A stretch of DNA of 64,000 nucleotides from Pseudomonas capeferrum. Lineage in GTDB: Bacteria; Pseudomonadota; Gammaproteobacteria; Pseudomonadales; Pseudomonadaceae. The stretch spans positions 42,424 to 106,423 of the forward strand of contig NZ_JAAMQM010000023.1 of the NCBI RefSeq assembly GCF_013523055.1, given 5' to 3'. Under the pieces are notes generated by a model. That model had not been told where the DNA came from. It made no database searches and saw only the letters and a list, made by a program, of their open reading frames with translations. Every line of letters starts with the position of its first letter. The stretch's first letter is position 1. The translations under genes and the position numbers were made by a program. Below, piece by piece: positions 46,357-55,059 of this stretch.

Positions 46357-46809
46357 CTAATTAACTGGCGAGGCGATGATGTCCAATCGGGTCGATGTGG
46401 CGGTGATGATCGGCAGCAGTGTCCCTGCGTGTCTGCAGTCCATGGGTGCGCGTGCGTGTTGGGTAGTGCTGGTCAATGGTGAGCGGCGCGGGACGGCGTT
46501 CGCCACTCGAGAAGAGGCACTTGCCTGCCAATCTGCGTGGATCGAGCTGCTGCGCAGCGGTCGGGCCGCGTGAATGTCCTGGCTGCTAGTTATCGTGTCC
46601 CGCTCGAGTCGGCGCGCGAGCTGACAGGCGCCAGCATGGCTACGGCGGAAACCTTTCACTTGCCCGGTAGCGCTTTCGGTGATGTGAAAAAACTCGACGC
46701 CAGCGGGGATTACGACATAGCGTGGCATGACTGCGAGAGAGTTATCCATGGTCGCTGCGTAGTAAGAAATGTTCTGAAACTCTCGACGGATTTCGGTCTT
46801 TTCGTGCAT
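46357..46809 (-). CDS. Small hypothetical protein, possibly C-terminally extended
   Basis: The start is well supported: AAAGGAAT ends directly before the ATG at 46809. The first 70 residues look like a real soluble protein (for example YYAATMDNSLAVMPRYVVIP and VEFFHITESATGQVKGFRRS). After about residue 72 the sequence becomes serine/arginine-rich and lies antisense to the small plus-strand gene at 46376. That tail could be read-through after loss of an ancestral stop or a frameshift. Family not recognised; soluble, with no signal peptide. Confidence 0.5.
   Translation of the reverse strand: MHEKTEIRREFQNISYYAATMDNSLAVMPRYVVIPAGVEFFHITESATGQVKGFRRSHAGACQLARRLERDTITSSQDIHAARPLRSSSIHADWQASASSRVANAVPRRSPLTSTTQHARAPMDCRHAGTLLPIITATSTRLDIIASPVN
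46376..46573 (+). CDS. Small hypothetical protein
   Basis: A 65-residue frame starting ATGATG after GGCGAGG. The middle, WVVLVNGERRGTAFATREEALACQSAWIELL, has the look of a compact beta-beta-alpha domain with a charged helix. It lies antisense to the distal half of the gene at 46357-46809, so at most one of the two is fully coding here. I slightly favour this frame for 46376-46573 because its composition is more protein-like there. Function unknown. Confidence 0.5.
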   Translation: MMSNRVDVAVMIGSSVPACLQSMGARACWVVLVNGERRGTAFATREEALACQSAWIELLRSGRAA

Positions 46810-47122
46810 ATTCCTTTCCCTGTGATGCATAGAAGAGTATCGAGGCCGATGCGCCACGAGTCCTGCGCTTATCTATTGCATCTTTTCTGATTGTTTTGGT
46901 GTCAGAAATAGCGACTCCTTGGGTGGAAATCTGCCGAAAGTCTGTAATGTGGCATTCGCTGGCAAGTAACAGTAAAGTTTCCTGCCTGTTCCGGTGCACA
47001 TCGGTACAGACGCTTCGTGCTTCAACTCATTAGTCTTTCAGACTTGGACAAGAAAGGCCGTTGTCTTCGTGCAGTCATCTGTCCGCGCGGCAACGGCGTG
47101 TAAACGGTTTGAGGAAACTTCA
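46810..47122. other. 313-base spacer without a recognised gene
   Basis: AT-richer than its surroundings, especially 46870-46985. It should hold the promoter for the minus-strand small gene (start 46809) and for the gene at 47123. The open frames inside have no ribosome sites or protein-like composition. Confidence 0.5.
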
Positions 47123-47593
47123 TTGGCAGTCAGTACTCTGGATACCCATGCCCTGTTCGCCTTGGGCGACTTGCGGGCCAAACTGGTCAAGCAGTTTCAA
47201 GGGCGTTTCGTCTATGTCACCGAGCAGAACGCCGAAGGCCTGTACATGGCCGAGATCGATACCGAGGACGCCTTGGTGGTCGATGACAAACAACGGCTCG
47301 AATTGAAGGTGGGCGACCACTTTCGCGCGGCAGTCCTGCCAAGCCGCGAAGGCGGCAAGCTGGAAGTCCGATTCCGGGACATTCGCATCAATGTCTATGG
47401 TCAGGGCGATTATGCTTTCGTCTCGGTGCCTGATGGCGAAGGCATCGTATTGCGCGAGGGCCAGGGTGTCATGTTGGTGTTCGCGGCGAACGAGCAAGTG
47501 CGAGAGGGACTTGGCAAGACGCTCAAGGCCGTAACGGGCAAAGTGGCCAAATGGCGCAAGGGCGAGCTGACGACCTTCAAGGCCAGTGAATGA
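47123..47593 (+). CDS. Conserved hypothetical soluble protein
   Basis: A 156-residue protein, mostly beta strands with a charged C-terminal helix. It starts with TTG at 47123, supported by GAGGAAA six bases upstream; the frame runs further left to 46994, but that part has poor composition. No signal peptide or membrane segment. The pattern VGDHFRAAVLPSREGGKLEVRF suggests a small beta-barrel, loosely PilZ/YcgR-like in feel, but the PilZ RxxxR and (D/N)xSxxG motifs are not seen, so I do not assign it. Its stop overlaps the next start (ATGA). Confidence 0.75.
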   Translation: MAVSTLDTHALFALGDLRAKLVKQFQGRFVYVTEQNAEGLYMAEIDTEDALVVDDKQRLELKVGDHFRAAVLPSREGGKLEVRFRDIRINVYGQGDYAFVSVPDGEGIVLREGQGVMLVFAANEQVREGLGKTLKAVTGKVAKWRKGELTTFKASE

Positions 47594-47814
47594 TGGAAAG
47601 GCAGGATGCGCCTGGCGGTCGGGCGCAGTTCCATCGTCAGCACCAGGCTGGAGCACACGAAGTCGCCAAGCAGCTACTGGCGCAGCGTGAGGAGCTACAA
47701 GCCGGCTGGCTGAGTTGGGTAGCCGCGCAGCTTTACCAGCTCAGCCCTCCGGAGTTCGCCGCCATGGTGCGTCGTGAGTTGCAGCAGCTCAGTCAGGACC
47801 CGGCGGATTCGTGA
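47590..47814 (+). CDS. Small hypothetical protein coupled to the preceding gene
   Basis: A 74-residue helical, glutamine-rich protein (EVAKQLLAQREELQAGWLSWVA and a following helix). The ATGATG start overlaps the stop of the preceding gene, implying co-translation and perhaps a partner role. No known motif. Its stop is 18 bases from the convergent end of the antiporter operon. Confidence 0.65.
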   Translation: MMERQDAPGGRAQFHRQHQAGAHEVAKQLLAQREELQAGWLSWVAAQLYQLSPPEFAAMVRRELQQLSQDPADS

Positions 47815-47832
47815 AGAGTGCAGTACGCCCGA

Positions 47833-48201
47833 TCAGTTGCCTGCGTCTCGGCCACTGCTGATTTCTGCGGGTATGTTTTCTTCTCCGGCCGCACGCTTGC
47901 GGAACAAGGCTGCCCGCGCCAGTAGCAGCGTGGTCACCGGCACGGTGATCGACAGCAGCACGGGGATCAGCCAGGCGTGTAGCACCGGGCCTTGCTTGAG
48001 TGCCGAGAAATACAGGATCGAAGCCAAGGCAATGCACCAGGTGCCCAGTGTTGTGGCGAGGGCGGGTGGATGCATTCGCTTGAAATAATCTTTCAGGCGT
48101 ACCAGGCCCAGGGCGCCGATCAGCGCGAAGAGGCTGCCGACCAGTAGCAGGGTTGCCGTGGCCAATTCCAGCCAGAAGGGCAGTTCGATGCTTTCGTTCA
48201 T
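47833..48201 (-). CDS. shaG: Cation/H+ antiporter subunit G
   Basis: A 122-residue inner-membrane protein with three hydrophobic helices of the MnhG/PhaG family. GALGLVRLKDYFKRMHPPALATTLG is the family signature. It is the last subunit of the six-gene Mrp-type (Sha/Pha/Mnh) complex exchanging Na+ or K+ for protons. Its ATG overlaps the subunit F stop. Confidence 0.94.
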   Translation of the reverse strand: MNESIELPFWLELATATLLLVGSLFALIGALGLVRLKDYFKRMHPPALATTLGTWCIALASILYFSALKQGPVLHAWLIPVLLSITVPVTTLLLARAALFRKRAAGEENIPAEISSGRDAGN

Positions 48202-48476
48202 TCGATCACCTCACCGCGCAGGAGAAACTTGGCCAGCGCGCAGGAACCGACGAAGCCGAACAGCGCAATCAGCAGGGCACCTTCGAAATAGGTGTCGCTG
48301 GCGTAGCGGATTCCCAGGACCAGCATCATCAGCATGGCCAGGATATACAGGTAGTCCAGGGCCAGGACCCGATCCTGGGCGGAAGGGCCGCGAAAAAGCC
48401 TGATCAGCGTCAGCGCCATGGCGATAGCGAAGATGAAAAGGCTGGCAAGGATGGCGTTCGCGAGCAGACCTGTCAT
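48198..48476 (-). CDS. shaF: Cation/H+ antiporter subunit F
   Basis: A 92-residue membrane protein with three helices. RLFRGPSAQDRVLALDYLY is the MnhF/PhaF signature at the end of the first helix, with the conserved aspartate-arginine pair. Overlaps both neighbours by ATGA. Part of the multi-subunit antiporter needed for pH and sodium tolerance. Confidence 0.94.
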   Translation of the reverse strand: MTGLLANAILASLFIFAIAMALTLIRLFRGPSAQDRVLALDYLYILAMLMMLVLGIRYASDTYFEGALLIALFGFVGSCALAKFLLRGEVIE

Positions 48477-48961
48477 TCGAATATCTCCATCAACGGTCTT
48501 TCGTAAGCGTGCTTGAAATGCTCGATGAAGGCCGCCTCGTCCTTGAGATCGAACACATGCAGCAGCAGCATGCTGCGATCCAGGGCAAGTTCGGACCAGA
48601 CGGTGCCGGGCACCACGGTCGTGATCATCGACAATGCCGCCAGGCCGTGGGCGTCCCGCAGGTCCAGGGGGATATGCACGAATACCGAATGCGGTTGGCG
48701 ACTACCTGCCCGTAAGACGCCCTTGGCAACTTGCAGGTTCGACATCACCACGTCCGTGCCTACTCGGCAGAGCAAACGGATGATCACCCGGGGACGACGG
48801 ATGTGCGCCTGCTGGGGCCGCAGGGGTGCCAACAGCAAGGGCGCGAAGATGCCCAGGGCGGCGGCGAGCACCAGATTACCCGGGCTGACCGATACATTGA
48901 GCAATAGCCACAGAAAGAACATCGACACGGACAACAGTGGCGCAGGGAAGAATCGTTTCAT
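48473..48961 (-). CDS. shaE: Cation/H+ antiporter subunit E
   Basis: A 162-residue MnhE/PhaE-family subunit. Two N-terminal helices (about 10-47, LLSVSMFFLWLLLNVSVSPGNLVLAA) precede a cytoplasmic domain containing SMITTVVPGTVWSEL, the family's best-conserved segment. The ATG at 48961 overlaps the subunit D stop, so it is preferred over the open frame to 49141. Confidence 0.94.
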   Translation of the reverse strand: MKRFFPAPLLSVSMFFLWLLLNVSVSPGNLVLAAALGIFAPLLLAPLRPQQAHIRRPRVIIRLLCRVGTDVVMSNLQVAKGVLRAGSRQPHSVFVHIPLDLRDAHGLAALSMITTVVPGTVWSELALDRSMLLLHVFDLKDEAAFIEHFKHAYERPLMEIFE

Positions 48962-50637
48962 GGCTGTACCTCTGCGGAAGCCGAGGTGGGGCCAGGGATA
49001 GGACGGGTTGCCAACACGGCTTCTATATAGGCGTCTGGAGTGCGCAGGCTGGCTGCGGTGTCTTGTGTGTAGCGCAGCAATGGTTCGGCCTTGACGCTGA
49101 GAAACAGGCAGAGACCGAGCAGGAGCAGAATGGGCAGGCATTCATAGCGACGCAACAGAGGTGAAGGCCTTTCTTCAGGTTTCCAGAAGCGCTGGATGCC
49201 GACTCGGCCAAAGGCGATCAACGACGCCATGCCCGAGATAACCAGCAGCGCCACGAGCCCCCAGCCCGCAACCGTCAGTGGCTGCTCGGGAGCGACCCCC
49301 AGCCCCAGTGGATTGAACAGCGCGCTGATCAGGCCCAGCTTGCCGATAAAGCCCGACAGGGGCGGCATGCCGATGATCAGCAAGGCACAGGCGATGAAGC
49401 TCAGCCCGAGAAAGGCCATGGTCCAAGGGATGATCTGGCCGATCACCGCTTTCTGTTCGTCATCCAGGTTGATTCCCTTGGGAGGGTGAAGGGATTCGAG
49501 AGGGGAGGGCAGTACGCCGTCCTCTTCTTCGAGGGGCACCTCGTTGGCGGATCTGGAGCGTTCGATCAGCTCGGCGAGCAGGAACAGGGCGCACAGCGCC
49601 AGAGTCGAGCTGACCAGATAGAACAGCGCACTGCCAGTCAGGGCAGGTTGACCGAAGCCGATAGCCGCCATGAGCGTACCGGACGATACCAGGATGCTCA
49701 GCGCTGCCATGCGCTCCAGGCGCTGGGCGGCTAGGATCGATACCGCGGCGACCGCGAGGGTCGCCAGCCCGCCGTAGATCAGCCACTGGCCGCCAAACAG
49801 TGACGAAGGCCCGGCCTGTTCGGAAAAGAGCAGAGTCCACAGCCGCAAAGTGGCATACAGGCCGACCTTGGTCATGATCGCGAACAGCGCGGCTACAGGC
49901 GCACTGGCCGATGCATAGGCCGGTACCAGCCAGAAGTTCAATGGCCAGATACCCGCCTTGGCCAGGAAGGCCATGGCCAGGATGGCTGCGCCGGCATGCA
50001 GCAATCCACGGTCGGCTTCCGGCACCAACGGCACCTTCAGAGCAAGATCGGCCATGTTGAGCGTGCCGGTCACACCATAGAGCATCGCCGCGCCGACCAG
50101 GAAAAGTGACGAGGCAAAGAGGTTGATGGCGATATAGTGAAGGCCTGCCTTCACCCGTGCACGTCCCGAGCCGTGCAGCAACAGGCCATAGGACGCGGCC
50201 AGCAGCACTTCGAAGAATACGAACAGATTGAACAGGTCGGCGGTCAGGAAGGCACCGTACAGTCCCATCAGCTGGATCTGGAACAGGGCGTGGAAACTTG
50301 CCCCCGCGCCGTCCCAGCGGGCGCGTGCGAAGAGCAATGCACTGACGCCGACGATACTGGCGAGAGTCAGCATCAGCGCCGAGAGATGATCCAGGACCAG
50401 GACGATGCCGAACGGTGCCGGCCAGTTGCCGGGAAGGTACACGCCTATGGATTCCGCCTGGCCTTGGCCGCGCACCCATAGCAGCAGTGTGACGGCGATG
50501 CTCAGGCCGAGAAGGGTCGAAACCAGGTTCAGGCGTGCCTTGAGCGGACGCCGCTTCTCCCCGAGCAACAGCATCAACGCCGCCGTGAGGAGGGGTAGCA
50601 GAATGGGCGCGACGATCAGTTGATTCATCAGGCTCAT
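48958..50637 (-). CDS. shaD: Cation/H+ antiporter subunit D
   Basis: A 559-residue, about 14-helix subunit homologous to NuoL/M/N proton-translocating subunits. The family glutamate and lysines lie in FNLFVFFEVLLAASYGLLL, LAKAGIWPLNFWLVPAYASA and AIMTKVGLYA. An acidic hydrophilic loop (about 405-440, EVPLEEEDGVLPSPLESLHP) is inserted before the last helices. The ATG at 50637 overlaps the subunit C stop (ATGA). It forms one of the two main ion channels of the complex. Confidence 0.94.
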   Translation of the reverse strand: MSLMNQLIVAPILLPLLTAALMLLLGEKRRPLKARLNLVSTLLGLSIAVTLLLWVRGQGQAESIGVYLPGNWPAPFGIVLVLDHLSALMLTLASIVGVSALLFARARWDGAGASFHALFQIQLMGLYGAFLTADLFNLFVFFEVLLAASYGLLLHGSGRARVKAGLHYIAINLFASSLFLVGAAMLYGVTGTLNMADLALKVPLVPEADRGLLHAGAAILAMAFLAKAGIWPLNFWLVPAYASASAPVAALFAIMTKVGLYATLRLWTLLFSEQAGPSSLFGGQWLIYGGLATLAVAAVSILAAQRLERMAALSILVSSGTLMAAIGFGQPALTGSALFYLVSSTLALCALFLLAELIERSRSANEVPLEEEDGVLPSPLESLHPPKGINLDDEQKAVIGQIIPWTMAFLGLSFIACALLIIGMPPLSGFIGKLGLISALFNPLGLGVAPEQPLTVAGWGLVALLVISGMASLIAFGRVGIQRFWKPEERPSPLLRRYECLPILLLLGLCLFLSVKAEPLLRYTQDTAASLRTPDAYIEAVLATRPIPGPTSASAEVQP

Positions 50638-50978
50638 TCGTCCCGCTCCCGGCCATCGACATGGTCGGTTGCCGTCAGCCCGCGCGAAGCCAGCATGACC
50701 ACCAGGAACAATGCGGTCATGGCAAAGCTGATGACGATAGCGGTCAGGACCAGCGCTTGGGGCAGTGGGTCGGTGTAATGAAGCAGATCCTGAGTCACGC
50801 CTTCCTTGATGATGGGCTCCTTGCCGATGAACAGGCTGCCCATGCTGAAGATGAACAGGTTGACCCCGTAGGACAGCAGGCACAGGCCCATGATTACCTG
50901 GTAGGTCCGTGGACGCAGGATCAGCCATACCCCGGACGCGGTCAGTACACCGATGGCGACTGCGATGACTTCTTCCAT
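50634..50978 (-). CDS. shaC: Cation/H+ antiporter subunit C
   Basis: A 114-residue, three-helix subunit homologous to NuoK. LRPRTYQVIMGLCLLSYGVNLFIF matches the MnhC/PhaC signature, and PLPQALVLTAIVISFA is the strongly conserved second segment. It overlaps subunit A by one base (TGATG) and subunit D by four. Confidence 0.95.
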   Translation of the reverse strand: MEEVIAVAIGVLTASGVWLILRPRTYQVIMGLCLLSYGVNLFIFSMGSLFIGKEPIIKEGVTQDLLHYTDPLPQALVLTAIVISFAMTALFLVVMLASRGLTATDHVDGRERDE

Positions 50979-53887
50979 CAGGCGGCTCCTGCCTTGGTGG
51001 GTTTCGGCTGGCTGGCCGGGCGATAGGCACGCACCGACTGGTGAGCCAGGGCCGTGAGAATCAGCAGGGTCGATCCGACGACCACGGCGTATACCCCGAC
51101 ATCGAAGAGCAGGGCGCTGGCGACATGGATATCGCCCAGCAACGGTAAGCGCAGATGGGCCGTGTGGGTGGTCAGGAAGGGATAGCCCAGGCTCATGGCG
51201 CCCATCCCGGTCAGGGTGGCGCACAGCAGGCCGGTGCCCATCCAGCGCAGCGGGCGCAGGCTCATCTGCGCCTCGACCCACTTGGTACCGGCGACCATGT
51301 ACTGGAGAATGAAGGCCACCGACATCACCAGGCCGGCGACGAACCCGCCGCCCGGCTGATTGTGACCGCGCATGAACAGGTACATGGACACCAGCAAGGC
51401 GATTGGCAGCAGCAGACGTACGAGCACTGCCGGTACCATCATGAAACCAAGCGCGGTATCGGGAGCATGCCGCGGGTTGATCAGGTCGGAAACCACATCG
51501 GGTGCCAGACGGCGTTGCTGGGCAGGCACTTGCATGCTCTCCTTGGGCGGGCGGAAGCGTCGCAGCAGTGCAAAGACAGTCAGGGCCACGGCGACCAGCA
51601 CGGTGATCTCGCCCAGGGTATCGAAGCCGCGGAAGTCCACCAGCATGACGTTGACCACATTGGTCCCGCCACCTTCGGGCAAGGCTCGGCTCAGATAGAA
51701 GGAAGAGATGGCGTTAGGTGTAGGGCGAGTCAGCATGGCATAGGACAGCACGGCCATGCCGCCACCTACCAAGGCTGCCAGCAACAGGTCGCGCAAGCGG
51801 CGCAGGCGGGCCCGCTCCTTGGCCCTTGGGCTCACATTTTCGAGCCGCCGTGGCAACCAGCGCAGCCCGAGCAGGATCAGTACCGTAGTGACCACCTCGA
51901 CCACCAGCTGGGTCAAGGCAAGATCAGGGGCCGAGAACCAGACGAATGTGATACAGGTCATCAGACCGCAGACGCTGACCATGATCAATGCCGCCAGCCG
52001 GTGATATTTGGCCTGCCAGGCCGCACCGACGGCGCAGGCGATCGCGATCAGCCAAAGCGCGACGAAAACGCCGGAGCCGGGGATCTTGGGTCGGTCGCCC
52101 CAGGTCAGGCCGTTGTAAAGCACGGGCGTCAGGCCGGCGATGAAAGCCGCCAGGACCAGCATGAAGAGCTGTTTCTGCAAACGTTGTGTGGTGAATTGCG
52201 TCTCGATGCGACGCGCCAGTAGCATCAGGTGCACCTGACCCCGTTCGAACAGGCGCTTGCCATTGAAGCGTTCGATCAGCGGCGGATAAGGGAAGCGACC
52301 ACGGCGCAGTTGCTCGCGCAACAGCAGGTAGAGCACAACGCCACCGCACATGGCGATCAGGCTCATGATCATCGGTGCATTCCAGCCATGCCAGATGGCC
52401 AGGCTGTACTCCGGCAGGGTACCGCCGACTACCGGCAATGCCGCTGCCGCTAGCAGAGGGCCCACCGATTGGGCAGGAAAGATCCCCACGATCAGGCATG
52501 TCAGGACCAACAGTTCGACCGGGGCGCGCATCCAGCGAGGCGGCTCGTGGGGCGTGTGCGGAAGGTCCTGCGCGGTTGGGCCAAAGAAAACATCGACGGT
52601 AAAGCGCAGGGCATAGGCCACGCTGAACGTACCGGCCAGCGTGGCGATCACCGGCAGGGCGATCTCGACCCAGGCAGTGGCGCTGATGAATACGGTTTCG
52701 GCGAAGAACATCTCCTTGGACAAGAAGCCGTTCATCAACGGAACACCCGCCATGGACGCGCTGGCCACCATGGCCAGGGTCGCGGTGTAGGGCACCAGGC
52801 GGACCAGCCCGCTCAGGCGTCGGATGTCACGTGTGCCGCTCTCGTGGTCGATGATGCCCGCAGCCATGAACAGCGAGGCCTTGAAAGTAGCGTGATTGAG
52901 AATGTGGAACACCGCCGCCACGGCAGCCAGTGGGCTGTTCAGACCCAGCAGGAGGGTGATCAGGCCGAGATGACTGATGGTCGAGTAGGCCAGGAGCCCC
53001 TTGAGGTCGTTCTGGAACATGGCCGCGAAGGCGCCGAGCAGCAGGGTGCAGGCGCCCGCGCCGCCTACTATCCAGAACCACTCTTCCGTGCCGGAAAGCA
53101 CGGGCCAGAACCGGGCCATGAGGAAAACACCCGCCTTGACCATGGTGGCCGAGTGCAGGTAGGCCGATACCGGGGTGGGGGCGGCCATGGCATGAGGCAG
53201 CCAGAAGTGGAACGGGAACTGCGCGCTCTTGCTCAGCGCCCCGATCAGGATCAGGGGCAGCAGTACCGGATAGAGTGCGTGCTGACGGATCAGGTCACCA
53301 GCTGCAAGGGTCTTGTCCAGGTCGTAGCTGCCGACCACATGACCGAGCAACAGCGCACCGACCAGCAGGCAAAGGCCACCTGCGCCCGTCACCATCAAGG
53401 CCATGTAGGCACCCCGGCGCGCATCGCCGCGGTGATGCCAGTAGCCGATCAGCAGGAAGGAGAACAGGCTGGTAAGCTCCCAGAAGAACACCAGCTGGAT
53501 CAGGTTGCCGGAAATCACCAGGCCGAGCATGGCTCCCATGAATGCCAGAAAAAACGCGAAGAATCGGGGAACAGGGTCCTGGGGCGACATATAGTAGCGC
53601 GCGTACAGCGACACCAGAGCGCCGATTCCCAGGACCAGCAAGGAGAACAGCCAGGCAAAGCCGTCCATTCGCAGCACGAGGTTCAACCCTAGGCTGGGCA
53701 GCCAGAGAAACTCCTCGCGGATGACGCCCCCATGGGCGATCTGCGGGTACATGAGCGCGACCTGAACCGTGCCGGCAAGCGCCACGAGGCCCGCCAACAA
53801 GGATTCGGCGTTGCGCGCGTTGTGCGGCAAGACAGCCGCCAGGCAACTGCCTACGAACGGCAGGAGCAATAGCACTATCAATGACAT
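50978..53887 (-). CDS. shaA: Cation/H+ antiporter fused subunit A/B
   Basis: A 969-residue inner-membrane protein with some 25 hydrophobic segments. The N-terminal two thirds is the NuoL-like MnhA part, with essential glutamate in FFWELTSLFSFLLIGYWHHR and lysines in LIGALSKSAQFPFHFWLPHAM. The C-terminal third (about 800-960) is the MnhB domain (LLLPIALLVSMYLFMRGHNQPGGGFVAGL). The A-B fusion is characteristic of the group 2, six-gene Mrp-type antiporters (PhaAB in rhizobia, ShaA in P. aeruginosa). It is the first gene of the operon. No clear promoter is recognised in the 150-base spacer to 54038. Confidence 0.95.
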   Translation of the reverse strand: MSLIVLLLLPFVGSCLAAVLPHNARNAESLLAGLVALAGTVQVALMYPQIAHGGVIREEFLWLPSLGLNLVLRMDGFAWLFSLLVLGIGALVSLYARYYMSPQDPVPRFFAFFLAFMGAMLGLVISGNLIQLVFFWELTSLFSFLLIGYWHHRGDARRGAYMALMVTGAGGLCLLVGALLLGHVVGSYDLDKTLAAGDLIRQHALYPVLLPLILIGALSKSAQFPFHFWLPHAMAAPTPVSAYLHSATMVKAGVFLMARFWPVLSGTEEWFWIVGGAGACTLLLGAFAAMFQNDLKGLLAYSTISHLGLITLLLGLNSPLAAVAAVFHILNHATFKASLFMAAGIIDHESGTRDIRRLSGLVRLVPYTATLAMVASASMAGVPLMNGFLSKEMFFAETVFISATAWVEIALPVIATLAGTFSVAYALRFTVDVFFGPTAQDLPHTPHEPPRWMRAPVELLVLTCLIVGIFPAQSVGPLLAAAALPVVGGTLPEYSLAIWHGWNAPMIMSLIAMCGGVVLYLLLREQLRRGRFPYPPLIERFNGKRLFERGQVHLMLLARRIETQFTTQRLQKQLFMLVLAAFIAGLTPVLYNGLTWGDRPKIPGSGVFVALWLIAIACAVGAAWQAKYHRLAALIMVSVCGLMTCITFVWFSAPDLALTQLVVEVVTTVLILLGLRWLPRRLENVSPRAKERARLRRLRDLLLAALVGGGMAVLSYAMLTRPTPNAISSFYLSRALPEGGGTNVVNVMLVDFRGFDTLGEITVLVAVALTVFALLRRFRPPKESMQVPAQQRRLAPDVVSDLINPRHAPDTALGFMMVPAVLVRLLLPIALLVSMYLFMRGHNQPGGGFVAGLVMSVAFILQYMVAGTKWVEAQMSLRPLRWMGTGLLCATLTGMGAMSLGYPFLTTHTAHLRLPLLGDIHVASALLFDVGVYAVVVGSTLLILTALAHQSVRAYRPASQPKPTKAGAA

Positions 53888-54037
53888 AGCGTTCTAATCT
53901 GCAGAGATTTGCCAAGGATCATACGTGGCGCATTGGTGATCACCAACACGCAACCTGTCGCAGGATCCTACAAAAGTAGGCAGGAAAGCTGTTTTTTTAT
54001 AACAGTTCTTGTCAGCAGACACCGATCCGTACGTTTA

Positions 54038-54988
54038 TCAGAGACCGGTATCCTGACCGAGAGGTTCATCCGCGGTTAGCAGGGGAGACGCCTCGCCGCG
54101 GCGACGAACCTTCAGCTCGCTGACAATGACCGCTATCACGATCAGCAGGCCGCCAATCAATGCAATGCCAGGCAGTCGCTCGCCAGCCAGTCGGCCCACT
54201 ACGCCAGCCCAGACTGGCTCACCTGCATAGATCAGCGTCGCACGGGTGGGAGAGACCGAACGCTGGGCCCAGTTCATCGCCACTTGGATCACCGCACTCA
54301 TCGCTCCCAGGCCGATCGCGCTGAACAGCAACAACCAGGAGAAGTCAGGGAGCCGCTCCTGGGTCGGTACCATCATCAGAAAAGCCAGGATCGATGCAGT
54401 CGCCAGTTGCACCACGGTCACCCGTCGCACATCGACCGTTCCCGCATAGCGGCTGATGAGGATGATTTCCCCGGCTATGGCGATGGCGCTGACCAGTGTC
54501 ACCACCTCGCCTTCGCTGAAGTGCAACGAGCCTCCCTCCGGGCCGGCCAGCAGCATCAGACCGATGAAAGCCAGGCAGATACCGAGGCTGGGCATCAGTC
54601 CTGGGCGGCGTCCGAGGACCAGCCATTGCAGCAGTGGCACGAAGGGGACGTACAGAGCTGTGATGAATGCGGACTGGCTGCTGCTGATGGTCTGCAGGCC
54701 CATGGTCTGCAAACCGCAGCCAAGCATGATCGTTGTGCCGATCAACAGGCCTGCCTTGAGCTCTATCGCGGTCAAGCCAGGCATGGACCGGATGAATACC
54801 ATGGCAACGAACAGCGCGGCCGCGGCAAAGCGCAGACCGACGAAGAACATCGGTCCGCTCACGCTCATGACAGTGTGCACCAGGAGAAACGTGCCACCCC
54901 ATAGCATGGTGATGAATACCAGCACCACTTCGGCCTTGCTGAGGCGAAAGGGGAAGGGAGAAGGTCGGGAGCTGCTAGGAGAAGGCAT
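54038..54988 (-). CDS. DMT family EamA-type exporter
   Basis: A 316-residue inner-membrane protein with ten predicted helices in two EamA repeats. The first repeat contains MLWGGTFLLVHTVMS and QSAFITALYVPFVPLLQWL; the second ALIYAGEPVWAGVVGRLAGE-like sequence near residue 255. The family exports metabolites or amino acids. The ATG at 54988 is preferred; a GTG three codons earlier is possible. It is divergent from an XRE-cupin regulator, with a perfect 18-bp palindrome in the 71-base spacer, so that regulator very likely controls it. Confidence 0.9.
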   Translation of the reverse strand: MPSPSSSRPSPFPFRLSKAEVVLVFITMLWGGTFLLVHTVMSVSGPMFFVGLRFAAAALFVAMVFIRSMPGLTAIELKAGLLIGTTIMLGCGLQTMGLQTISSSQSAFITALYVPFVPLLQWLVLGRRPGLMPSLGICLAFIGLMLLAGPEGGSLHFSEGEVVTLVSAIAIAGEIILISRYAGTVDVRRVTVVQLATASILAFLMMVPTQERLPDFSWLLLFSAIGLGAMSAVIQVAMNWAQRSVSPTRATLIYAGEPVWAGVVGRLAGERLPGIALIGGLLIVIAVIVSELKVRRRGEASPLLTADEPLGQDTGL

Positions 54989-55031
54989 GGCTTGCACACT
55001 CGGAGAGAAGGACGCACAATTGGCGGCAAAG

Positions 55032-55049
55032 TGCGCAGTATACTGCGCA
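55032..55049. promoter_or_regulatory. Perfect 18-bp palindromic operator
   Basis: TGCGCAGTATACTGCGCA reads the same on both strands. It lies 44 bases from the exporter start and 11 from the regulator GTG, and its centre TATACT could be a -10 element, so binding should block transcription. A 16/18 match of GTGCGCAGTATACTGCGC is found upstream of the rhtA-like gene at 63505-63522. Confidence 0.75.
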
Positions 55050-55059
55050 TAACCCTGAG

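Noticed and set aside
47123..47593. Assignment as a PilZ/YcgR protein
   Set aside because: The beta-rich pattern is suggestive, but the c-di-GMP-binding RxxxR and (D/N)xSxxG motifs are absent.
51155..52222. 355-codon plus-strand frame inside the antiporter subunit A/B gene
   Set aside because: Gln/His-rich antisense translation of a membrane protein gene.
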